This document shows, in pieces, positions 8,471 to 16,582 of a DNA stretch of 49,215 bases. The stretch lies in NCBI GenBank assembly GCA_021776595.1, contig JAJFFP010000085.1, positions 1-49,215 of the forward strand, written 5' to 3'. This DNA is from Robiginitomaculum sp. GTDB lineage: Bacteria > Pseudomonadota > Alphaproteobacteria > Caulobacterales > Maricaulaceae. Numbering within the stretch: position 1 is the first letter of the stretch; each line of letters begins with the position of its first letter. Below the pieces are notes generated by a model that had not been told where the DNA came from, ran no database searches, and saw nothing but the letters and a program-made list of their open reading frames with translations. A program made the position numbers and the translations under genes.

Positions 8471-9628
8471 ATGCACATTGGAATTTTGACCGGAGGCGGT
8501 GATGTCCCCGGTCTGAATGCGGTCATCAAGAAAGTGGTCAATCTGGCCACGGCGAAAAATTACCGGGTCACCGGATTTCGCCGGGGCTGGGCTGGACCGC
8601 TTGGATTTAATGTCAACGAGCCAGAGCAGAGTAAATCCTGTCTGATGCCTCTGGATGTGCAAAGTGTGCGCGGCATTGACCGTTTTGGCGGCACCATATT
8701 GCACTCATCGCGCACCAACCCCGCCAAAGTTAAAAAGGATGAACTGCCCAGGTTTTTGCAAACTGAATTTACATTTTCAGATGCAGAACAAAGCGTTGAT
8801 ACAACCAAACACATCATTTCCGTTCTTAATGCCCTGAAAATTGATGTTCTGATTGCCATTGGCGGCGATGATACGCTTTCCTATGCCGCCAGACTGCATG
8901 AAGAAGGCGTTCCCACGATCTGTATTCCCAAAACCATGGATAATGATGTTTATGGGACTGATTATTGCATTGGCTTTTCCACCTGCGTCAGCCGGTCGGT
9001 AGAGCTCATCACGCGCCTGCGCTCAACAGCGGGAAGCCATGAGCGCATTTTATTCGTTGAGCTTTTTGGTCGCCATAGCGGCGAATCTGCCTTGATCACC
9101 GGCTATCTTTGTGCAGCGGACCGGGTGCTGATCCCCGAAGTGCCGGTTAATCTTGACCAGGTGGCGCCATTGCTGGCGGCTGACCGTGCTGCCACCCCCT
9201 CAAACTATGCGGTCTGTCTGGTTTCTGAAGGCGCGGTAATCGAAGGCGGCGCGCCGGTTCAAAGCGGTGAAACCGATGCCTATGGCCATCAAAAACTGGG
9301 CGGTATCGGCGCACAAATTGCGCAAGGCGTAAAGGCGCGAACCGGCATCAAGAATATGCAGCAAAACCTTGCCTATCTGGTCCGCGCCGGTGCCCCCGAC
9401 GCACTGGACCTGATGGTCGCCAAAAATTTTGCCACCATGGCCATGCAGAAAATCGAAACGCGACAGTTTGGCCTGATGATGGCCATTAAAAATGGCCGCT
9501 ATTGCACTCAGGCCGCTGACATTTCAACCAAAGGCATACGGCAAGCCGATGTGCACACCCTTTATGATCAGGCGAACTACCTCCCTCAGGTAAAAAATGT
9601 CGATGGCCTGCCCATGTTTTTAAGCTAA
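8471..9628 (+). CDS. pfp: 6-phosphofructokinase with pyrophosphate-type signature
   Basis: This 385-residue phosphofructokinase interconverts fructose 6-phosphate and fructose 1,6-bisphosphate. It opens with the donor-binding loop ILTGGGDVPGLN. The two diagnostic positions are an aspartate in GGDDT (D134), where ATP enzymes have glycine, and a lysine in PKTMDND (K154), where ATP enzymes have glycine. Both are the pyrophosphate-dependent states, so pyrophosphate is the likely donor and the reaction reversible. The base is D157. The ATG at 8471 is preferred over an adjacent TTG; there is no strong ribosome-binding site, which suits coupling to the peptidase gene that ends six bases earlier. Confidence 0.88.
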   Translation: MHIGILTGGGDVPGLNAVIKKVVNLATAKNYRVTGFRRGWAGPLGFNVNEPEQSKSCLMPLDVQSVRGIDRFGGTILHSSRTNPAKVKKDELPRFLQTEFTFSDAEQSVDTTKHIISVLNALKIDVLIAIGGDDTLSYAARLHEEGVPTICIPKTMDNDVYGTDYCIGFSTCVSRSVELITRLRSTAGSHERILFVELFGRHSGESALITGYLCAADRVLIPEVPVNLDQVAPLLAADRAATPSNYAVCLVSEGAVIEGGAPVQSGETDAYGHQKLGGIGAQIAQGVKARTGIKNMQQNLAYLVRAGAPDALDLMVAKNFATMAMQKIETRQFGLMMAIKNGRYCTQAADISTKGIRQADVHTLYDQANYLPQVKNVDGLPMFLS

Positions 9629-9660
9629 AAATTTAATCAACCCCAACAGGAAATCTCCCA

Positions 9661-12282
9661 ATGCGCACAGACACCCCACAGCCGGTGCGGCTGAAAGACT
9701 ATCGCCCCTACCCGTTTGTCATTGAAACCACCGACCTTGAGTTTACGCTGGACCCAACAGCAACAAAAGTGCGCTCGACCATGAAGGTGCGGCGCGTTGG
9801 TGATGCCCACGCCCCAATGGAGCTAAATGGTGAAAACCTGAAATTATTGAGTGTCGCCATTAATGGTGAAACGCTGGGGCAGGATGCTTATACGCTGGAT
9901 GAGCAAGCCCTGACTCTCCTGGATGTCCCGGACGCATTTACGCTTACCATTGAGACTGAATTTTCGCCAAGGGACAACCGTGCGCTTAGTGGATTATATA
10001 TCTCTGCCGGTCGCTATTGCACCCAGTGCGAAGCCGAAGGTTTTCGCCGCATCACCTATTATCCGGACCGGCCCGATGTCTTGAGCCGTTTTACCACGCG
10101 TATTGAGGCCCCGGCCGATGCCTATCCCACCCTTTTGTCCAACGGTAATCTGATCAAGGCCGGAATCCTGGAAGGTGGGCGGCATTTCGCCCACTGGCAG
10201 GACCCTTTTCCCAAACCGGCTTATCTGTTTGCCCTGGTTGCCGGCGGATTTGACATGATCGAGGATCAGTTCACCACCATGAGCGGTCGGGACATTCCCT
10301 TGCGTATTTATGTGGACCCCGGTGATGCGCCCCGCGCACTTTATGCCATGGATGCCCTGAAACGGGCCATGAAGTGGGATGAAGAGGTCTTTGGCCGCGA
10401 ATATGATCTTGATCTTTTCATGATCGTTGCGGTACGTGATTTCAATTTTGGGGCCATGGAAAACAAGGGCCTGAACATTTTTAATTCTTCGGTTCTGCTG
10501 GCCGATGCGCAAACGGCCACCGATACAGATTTTGAACGTATTGAATCGGTGGTTGCCCACGAATATTTCCACAATTGGACCGGCAACCGCATTACCTGCC
10601 GCGACTGGTTCCAGCTATGCCTGAAAGAAGGTCTGACAGTTTACCGCGATCAGGAGTTTTCCGCCGATATGCGCGGCGCAGCCATCAACCGGATTAAGGA
10701 TGTGGTGGCTTTACGTGCCCGCCAGTTCCCTGAAGATGCCGGACCTCTCGCCCATCCTGTGCGCCCGGACAATTATCTGAAAATCGATAATTTTTATACC
10801 GCCACCATATATGAAAAGGGGGCGGAACTGATCCGGATGCTCAAAGCACTGATTGGCGATGAAGGCTTTGCCAAAGGAATGGATCTTTATTTTGCAACAC
10901 TGGACGGCACCGCCGCCACCATTGAGCAATTTTTGGGTGTTTTTGAAAAGGCCGCAGACGCTGACTTGTCAGCATTCAAAAACTGGTATCATCAGGCCGG
11001 AACGCCGCACCTTGACGCCAGTGAGAGCTGGGATGCGGACCGTGGCACTCTGACTCTAACCCTGAGCCAGCATACACCGTCTACCCCTGGTCAAAACGAC
11101 AAGCAGGCCTTGCCCATGCCAATCCGTCTTGGTCTGGTTGGAAAAGATGGAGCTTTGCCTGTAACTTTGGATGGAGAAAACCTTACGGGACCGGCAGAAC
11201 GTGTGCTGGTTCTGGAAGAAGGTGAGCAGAGCTGGTGCTTTTCTGGCCAGCATGAACGCCCGCTGGTGTCTATGTTGCGCGGGTTTTCCGCACCGGTGAT
11301 TTTGAAACAGCAGCGCACACCAGATGAGCACGCCCATCTTATGACCACCGATCCTGATCTTTTTCGCCGGTGGGAAGAAGCCCAGTGCTATGGGCTTGAA
11401 GTGTTGCTTGGCATGGCTGTCGGCGAAAATACCACGCCGGATGCGGCCTATCTGAATGCCCTGGCCGCACTGGCCAGTGATCAGAATATTGACCCCGCAT
11501 TTGCCGCATTGGCCATCATGCCACCATCAGAAACCACCGCCTTTCAATACATGAAACCGGCGGATCCGGGAAGTATTCATACGGCACGTGAACACATACT
11601 TGGCGCGCTGGCCAAAACCCATAAAAACGCCCTGTTGGAGACATTAAAAAGAACCGCCAACAAAGGTGATTTCAGCCCCGATGCCAAAGGGGCCGGACAA
11701 CGGGCCTTGCATAATGCCGCCCTGGGCATTTTGGCCCATCTTGGCCCTTCGGATGGCGGCGCATTGGCCCAGAACGCCTTTGATCAAGCCGATAATATGA
11801 CCGACAGTCTGGCGGCGCTTATGGCCCTTGGCAATTCCGGCTCCGACCAATTTATAACGGCATTGCAAGTGTTTTATGATCGCTGGAAAGATAATCCACT
11901 GGTGCTGGATAAGTGGTTTGCGGTGCAGGGTGGTTCTGGTCGCCCCGGAGCTGTTCAGCGCGTTACACAGCTATTGGCACACCCGGCCTTTACCTATGAC
12001 AATCCGAACCGGGTGCGCAGCCTGATCGGCACATTCAGCCAGGTTAATCAAAACGCTTTTCATAATGCAGATGGCAGCGGTTATGCCCTGCTGGCCGCGC
12101 AGATAAAAATCATTGATCCAATAAATCCGGCATTGGCAGCCAGACTGTTGGGCGCATTTGAAAGCTGGCAACAATTAGAGCCCACACGTTCTGCCCTGGC
12201 CAATGCTACCTTACTAGACCTCTTGAATACACCTGATCTCTCCCCAAATTCCTATGAAATTGCCAGTAGTCAACTTGGCTAA
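9661..12282 (+). CDS. pepN: Aminopeptidase N
   Basis: This 873-residue M1 zinc aminopeptidase trims N-terminal residues from cytoplasmic peptides. The substrate-binding GAMEN motif is at 264-268 and the zinc site is H300-E301-YF-H304 with E323 in KEGLTVY, the spacing of family M1. The long C-terminal region is the helical ERAP-like/DUF3458 part typical of PepN. Length matches the E. coli enzyme. The ATG at 9661 follows AGGAAA. It lies 32 bases after the phosphofructokinase gene on the same strand. Confidence 0.97.
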   Translation: MRTDTPQPVRLKDYRPYPFVIETTDLEFTLDPTATKVRSTMKVRRVGDAHAPMELNGENLKLLSVAINGETLGQDAYTLDEQALTLLDVPDAFTLTIETEFSPRDNRALSGLYISAGRYCTQCEAEGFRRITYYPDRPDVLSRFTTRIEAPADAYPTLLSNGNLIKAGILEGGRHFAHWQDPFPKPAYLFALVAGGFDMIEDQFTTMSGRDIPLRIYVDPGDAPRALYAMDALKRAMKWDEEVFGREYDLDLFMIVAVRDFNFGAMENKGLNIFNSSVLLADAQTATDTDFERIESVVAHEYFHNWTGNRITCRDWFQLCLKEGLTVYRDQEFSADMRGAAINRIKDVVALRARQFPEDAGPLAHPVRPDNYLKIDNFYTATIYEKGAELIRMLKALIGDEGFAKGMDLYFATLDGTAATIEQFLGVFEKAADADLSAFKNWYHQAGTPHLDASESWDADRGTLTLTLSQHTPSTPGQNDKQALPMPIRLGLVGKDGALPVTLDGENLTGPAERVLVLEEGEQSWCFSGQHERPLVSMLRGFSAPVILKQQRTPDEHAHLMTTDPDLFRRWEEAQCYGLEVLLGMAVGENTTPDAAYLNALAALASDQNIDPAFAALAIMPPSETTAFQYMKPADPGSIHTAREHILGALAKTHKNALLETLKRTANKGDFSPDAKGAGQRALHNAALGILAHLGPSDGGALAQNAFDQADNMTDSLAALMALGNSGSDQFITALQVFYDRWKDNPLVLDKWFAVQGGSGRPGAVQRVTQLLAHPAFTYDNPNRVRSLIGTFSQVNQNAFHNADGSGYALLAAQIKIIDPINPALAARLLGAFESWQQLEPTRSALANATLLDLLNTPDLSPNSYEIASSQLG

Positions 12283-12300
12283 CATAATAAGGAAAACGCC

Positions 12301-12774
12301 ATGAGCATTCACGAGCAAAAAACTGTGAACGTCCGCGAAACCGGCAAAGGCCTCTACCAGAATGAAATCGTTGTTGGTGAACACCGGCTTATAGCTGGTG
12401 AACCCAAAGATCTTGGCGGCGATAATAGCGGTCCAACGCCGATGGAACTGGCCACCGCCGCCCTTGGGGCCTGCACCAGCATTACCCTGCGCATGTATGC
12501 CAATCGTAAAGCATGGCCAATGGAAAACATCAGCGTCTCCGTCAGCCATAAAAAGGGGCCGCGTGAGGTTTGCGCCGACGAGAACGATGATACCGATCAC
12601 AAACCCGGCTTGATTGACATCTTTACACGAACCATCACATTGGAAGGCCCGTTAAACGCCGAACAATGTGATCGCCTTTTACAAATTGCTGACAAGTGCC
12701 CTGTGCACAAGGCACTCTCTGGCAATTCTTGTATCCGGACCAGTTTTGACCATACCCAGGTTAAGCATTACTGA
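12301..12774 (+). CDS. OsmC family protein
   Basis: This 157-residue protein shows the OsmC/Ohr fold signatures: GGDNSGPTPMELATAALGACTS near residues 39-61 and a second cysteine in KCPVHKAL near the C-terminus. In the family the two cysteines form a thiol peroxidase site that reduces organic hydroperoxides, but many OsmC members have no tested activity. The start has AAGGAAA upstream, 18 bases after pepN ends, so it may be read through from pepN. No signal peptide is seen, so it is cytoplasmic. Confidence 0.9.
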   Translation: MSIHEQKTVNVRETGKGLYQNEIVVGEHRLIAGEPKDLGGDNSGPTPMELATAALGACTSITLRMYANRKAWPMENISVSVSHKKGPREVCADENDDTDHKPGLIDIFTRTITLEGPLNAEQCDRLLQIADKCPVHKALSGNSCIRTSFDHTQVKHY

Positions 12775-12777
12775 TCT

Positions 12778-12796
12778 GTAACAATTTGGTAACAAT
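12778..12796 (+). promoter_or_regulatory. GTAACAAT direct repeat before the htrA/two-component operon
   Basis: Two identical octamers GTAACAAT begin at 12778 and 12789, eleven bases apart, about one helical turn, and 62 bases before the protease start. OmpR-family regulators typically bind such tandem half-sites, and such a regulator is encoded two genes further on, so autoregulation is a reasonable inference. It also starts four bases after the osmC stop. Confidence 0.45.
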
Positions 12797-12858
12797 ATAG
12801 ACAGCCGTCAGGGATGATGTTGACCTATGAGGCGGCTGGGAAAAAAAAGGATATAACC

Positions 12859-14376
12859 ATGAAGACTAGCCTTTCGCACAGCACTGCGCTGTTCCCCGCC
12901 ATTTCAAGACTGAGCCTGGCCATTGGTGTGGCCAGTGCCCTGGTATTTGCCGGACCGGCACCGGCCGCGCTGGCGCAAAGCAAGCCAGTGCCCTACGCCG
13001 CTGTTCTGGCCAAGGGTGCGCCTGTGTCTTTTGCCGATCTGATCGAGGAAATCAGCCCGGCGGTGGTCAGCATCAATGTTGAGACCCATGAAGAGTTGCC
13101 GGCATCACAGGTGCCGGAAGGCCTTGACCAATTGCCTGAACAGTTTCGTGATTTTTTCCGCCGACAGCAACCGGGCCGCAATGGACAGCCGCGCGCGCGC
13201 GATGGTCGCTCACTTGGCTCCGGTTTTCTGATTTCCAGGGATGGTCATGTCGTCACCAACAACCATGTGATTGAACATGCTTCAAAAATAACCGTATCAA
13301 TGCAGGATGGTCGTGAATTTGATGCTGAATTGATCGGGCGGGACAAGCTGACTGATCTTGCGGTTCTTAAAATCAAGGATGACAAAAAATTCCCGTTTGT
13401 ATCTTTTGCAGAAAACATTAATTTACGGGTCGGAGACTGGGTGGTTGCCGTGGGTAATCCATATGGTCTTGGCGGCACTGCCACCGCCGGTATTGTCTCG
13501 GCCACCGGTCGCGAGATTGGCAATGGTGCCTATGATTTTATCCAGATCGATGCCTCAATTAACCGGGGCAATTCCGGTGGCCCGACCTTTGACCTGTATG
13601 GCAATGTGGTTGGGGTTAATTCTCAAATCCTCTCCCCCACTGGCGGCAATATTGGTATTGGTTTTGCCATTCCGGCACGGGTCGCATCCAAAGTGACCCG
13701 CGAGCTTATCGAAAATGGTTCCGTCACGCGCGGTTATCTGGGCGTCAACATCCAGAGCATTGATCGCGATCTGGCAGACAGTGTGGGCCTGAAAGAGCGT
13801 GAAGGTGCCCTGGTTGCCCGCGTGATTGATGACAGCCCGGCGCAAAAGGCAGGTTTCAAAACCGGAGATATTATTTTGAGACTTGATGGAAAACCGGTTG
13901 AGGACAGCCGTGATTTAACCCGTCAGGTTGGCGAGCTATTTGTTGGTCACAAAGCGAAATTCCAAATATTGCGAGACGGCAAACGTCGGACCCTGACTGT
14001 AACCATTGGCAAACGACCCAACGATCTTGGGGTAACAGGCACGCCTGATGCTTCACCTTCTGAAGTCAATGAGTTTGGCATGGAGCTTGGCAGCCTTTCT
14101 TCTGATGACCGCGAACGCCTTGGTATCGAAAGCAATCGTGGCATTCTGGTTGAACGGGTAGAAACCGGCGGCATTGCTTTCAAAAAAGGCATCCGCGCCG
14201 GCAATGCTCTACTGGCTGCTGGTTCAGTTGATCTAAATTCACCAGAGGACTTTGAACGCGCCGTCTTGGCTGCCCGTAAAGCGGGCCGCAAGGCAATACG
14301 CATTCTGGTGCAAAACCGAGGCGGTCAATTGTTTACCGCCCTTCGTCTGGACGAGAAGAAAGCCGACGAAGAATAA
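12859..14376 (+). CDS. degP: DegP/HtrA-type periplasmic serine protease
   Basis: This 505-residue protease has a signal peptide (about residues 1-37, ending APAALAQS), a trypsin-like domain with catalytic H136 (VTNNHVIEH), D166 (TDLAVL) and S239 (RGNSGGP), and two PDZ domains at about 290-375 and 410-495. HtrA proteins degrade or refold damaged periplasmic proteins. The ATG at 12859 has AAAAAGGA upstream and begins the signal peptide; the frame could extend 15 codons upstream but then loses the signal. A response regulator and kinase follow with 18- and 0-base gaps, so the protease is probably the main output of an envelope-stress circuit. Confidence 0.95.
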   Translation: MKTSLSHSTALFPAISRLSLAIGVASALVFAGPAPAALAQSKPVPYAAVLAKGAPVSFADLIEEISPAVVSINVETHEELPASQVPEGLDQLPEQFRDFFRRQQPGRNGQPRARDGRSLGSGFLISRDGHVVTNNHVIEHASKITVSMQDGREFDAELIGRDKLTDLAVLKIKDDKKFPFVSFAENINLRVGDWVVAVGNPYGLGGTATAGIVSATGREIGNGAYDFIQIDASINRGNSGGPTFDLYGNVVGVNSQILSPTGGNIGIGFAIPARVASKVTRELIENGSVTRGYLGVNIQSIDRDLADSVGLKEREGALVARVIDDSPAQKAGFKTGDIILRLDGKPVEDSRDLTRQVGELFVGHKAKFQILRDGKRRTLTVTIGKRPNDLGVTGTPDASPSEVNEFGMELGSLSSDDRERLGIESNRGILVERVETGGIAFKKGIRAGNALLAAGSVDLNSPEDFERAVLAARKAGRKAIRILVQNRGGQLFTALRLDEKKADEE

Positions 14377-14394
14377 CGTATAAGGTAAAGCAGC

Positions 14395-15069
14395 ATGCGT
14401 ATCCTCATAATTGAAGACGATTTGGAAGCCGCACATTATTTGCGAAAGGGCCTGAGCGAATCCGGTCATGTCGCCGATCATGCCTCGGATGGCGAGATGG
14501 GCCTGGAAATGGCCCGCACTGCTGATTATGATGTCCTGATTGTGGATCGCATGCTGCCGCGCCTTGATGGCCTAACCCTGGTGCAGACCTTACGTGAAGA
14601 GGGCGAAAAAACGCCGGTCCTTTTCCTTTCTGCCTTAGGAGAGGTGGATCACCGTATTGAAGGCCTTAAAGCCGGCGGTGATGATTATCTGACCAAGCCT
14701 TATGCCTTTGCCGAACTTCTGGCCCGCGTTGAAGCTCAGGCCAGACGTCGCGACCCGGAAGCCGTGCAAACGCATCTCAAGGTTGGTGACATGGAAATGG
14801 ACCTGCTGGCCCGCACCGTCACCCGGTCAGGACAGAATATCCTGTTGCAACCTCGTGAATTTCGCCTGCTGGAGTTTTTAATGAAACACGCGGGCCAGGT
14901 TGTGACCCGCACCATGCTTCTTGAAAAAGTATGGGACTATCATTTTGACCCCCAAACCAATGTGATTGATGTGCATATTTCACGGTTACGCAGTAAAATA
15001 GACAAGGAATTTGATCACCCGCTTCTGCACACGGTGCGCGGTGCCGGATACCGCTTGCAGGCAAGCTAA
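14395..15069 (+). CDS. OmpR/PhoB-family response regulator
   Basis: This 224-residue protein has a receiver domain (acidic pocket EDD near residues 6-8, phospho-acceptor D51 in IVDRMLP, lysine in TKPY) and a C-terminal winged-helix DNA-binding domain with QPREFRLLEFL and VIDVHISRLRSKID. It would bind tandem repeats once phosphorylated by the kinase encoded immediately after. The position behind the protease gene and the direct repeat at 12778 suggest it controls this operon. Confidence 0.96.
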   Translation: MRILIIEDDLEAAHYLRKGLSESGHVADHASDGEMGLEMARTADYDVLIVDRMLPRLDGLTLVQTLREEGEKTPVLFLSALGEVDHRIEGLKAGGDDYLTKPYAFAELLARVEAQARRRDPEAVQTHLKVGDMEMDLLARTVTRSGQNILLQPREFRLLEFLMKHAGQVVTRTMLLEKVWDYHFDPQTNVIDVHISRLRSKIDKEFDHPLLHTVRGAGYRLQAS

Positions 15070-16542
15070 TTGCGTCCAGTCCCTAAATTACCGGCCTTTT
15101 TGCGAACCTCAACGTTTCGCTTTACCATTCTGGCTGCCACCCTTTTTGCCTTGTCTGCATTTGCCTTGCTGGTTTTTGTTTATGAAAGCACAGCCGGTGT
15201 TTTTTCACGTCAGACCGATGCCCTGCTTACCCGCCAGATTGTTGAATTCAAAAACGCATTTAACAGAGGTGGCATCAATGCCGTCAACAAGATCGTCGTT
15301 GAACACAGCACTGGACGCGATCCGTTTTTATATGTTTTTACCCGGCCTGGCGGCAAGTTTGTTTCAGGTAATCTGAGCGCCATGCCGGACCCCTTGTCAA
15401 AACCCGATGCCAACCGGCATTTTGTCTATACAGTCTATAACCCAGATACCGGCGCAAAAGAGTCTCACCGGGCACGCGGCAGCCTCATTCGTTTTCCAGG
15501 CGATTACATGCTTCTGGTGGCCCGTGACACCGAAGATGAATCCAGGGTTATCGGGCGCATATCGCGCGCTGTGTGGATTGCGGCCGGTCTGGTGTTGGCC
15601 CTGGGCCTTATTTTTGGCGCCCTGATCAGCCGCCGTTTCGCCTCACGTCTGGATGCCCTTAATGATGTGGCGCGTGATGTGAAAGCCGGCGATCTCAAAC
15701 GCCGCGCCCCGCGCAATCATACCGGTGATGAACTGGATGAACTGGCTGCAAACCTGAATGCCATGTTGGGACAAATCGAACAATTGATGGCGGCTACACG
15801 ACATGCCGGGGATGCCATTGCCCATGATTTACGATCACCATTAACCCGGATGCGCAATCGTCTGGAAGCACAATTGCGCGATACCGATAAAATGGATGCC
15901 GCCGAAGCCCAAGTGGCGCTGCACCGCACTATGGATGACGCGGATGAGCTGTTGCACACCTTCAATACCGTGTTGCGCATTGCCCGTCTGGAAGCCGGTG
16001 AGCAGCGTGAAAAATATGACACCATGGACCCGGCGCCCTTATTGCATGATATGGCTGAACTTTTTGAACCGGTTGCCGAAGATCTGGGGCTTAGTTTTGA
16101 GGCAGAAATCGAAGATGGCCTGCTGATCCGTGCCGATCAGGGTCTGCTGGCCCAAGCCCTTTCCAACCTGATCGATAATGCGCTGAAATATACGCCAAAG
16201 GGCGGAGCCGTGGCCCTGCGCCTACGCAAGCAACGCGATGGCAAAGCGATAATCTCCATTACGGATACCGGTCCTGGCATACCGGAGGAAAAGCGCGAAG
16301 CCGTATTCCAGCGCTTTGTCAGGCTGGAAGAAAGCCGAACGCAAACTGGCAGCGGCCTTGGCCTTTCTCTGGTTTTGGCTGTTGCAAAAGCCCATGGTGC
16401 CGAGCTGGTCATTAGCGATGGCGCAGGAGATAAGGGCAAAGATGGCCCCGGATTACACATTGCCCTGGTATTCCCCATAGTGCGCAAACGCAAAAACAAG
16501 GGCAACAACAAAGATGCAACCGAGCCATCATCAGCCGATTGA
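15070..16542 (+). CDS. Membrane sensor histidine kinase, partner of the preceding regulator
   Basis: This 490-residue kinase has a helix at about 16-37, a periplasmic sensor loop to about 172, a second helix at about 175-195, a HAMP linker, the phospho-acceptor H252 in IAHDLRSPL, and the ATPase boxes LIDNALKYTP, DTGPGIPEE and GSGLGLSLV. The C-terminus is a lysine-rich tail. The start is a TTG that follows the regulator's TAA with no gap; no ATG lies nearby and the next sequence is the expected cytoplasmic lead-in to helix one. Translation is therefore probably coupled. The signal sensed is unknown, presumably envelope stress. Confidence 0.93.
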   Translation: MRPVPKLPAFLRTSTFRFTILAATLFALSAFALLVFVYESTAGVFSRQTDALLTRQIVEFKNAFNRGGINAVNKIVVEHSTGRDPFLYVFTRPGGKFVSGNLSAMPDPLSKPDANRHFVYTVYNPDTGAKESHRARGSLIRFPGDYMLLVARDTEDESRVIGRISRAVWIAAGLVLALGLIFGALISRRFASRLDALNDVARDVKAGDLKRRAPRNHTGDELDELAANLNAMLGQIEQLMAATRHAGDAIAHDLRSPLTRMRNRLEAQLRDTDKMDAAEAQVALHRTMDDADELLHTFNTVLRIARLEAGEQREKYDTMDPAPLLHDMAELFEPVAEDLGLSFEAEIEDGLLIRADQGLLAQALSNLIDNALKYTPKGGAVALRLRKQRDGKAIISITDTGPGIPEEKREAVFQRFVRLEESRTQTGSGLGLSLVLAVAKAHGAELVISDGAGDKGKDGPGLHIALVFPIVRKRKNKGNNKDATEPSSAD

Positions 16543-16582
16543 GCGCTTCCCCTTCTTAACGCTATCGGGCTAGATTACGGTT

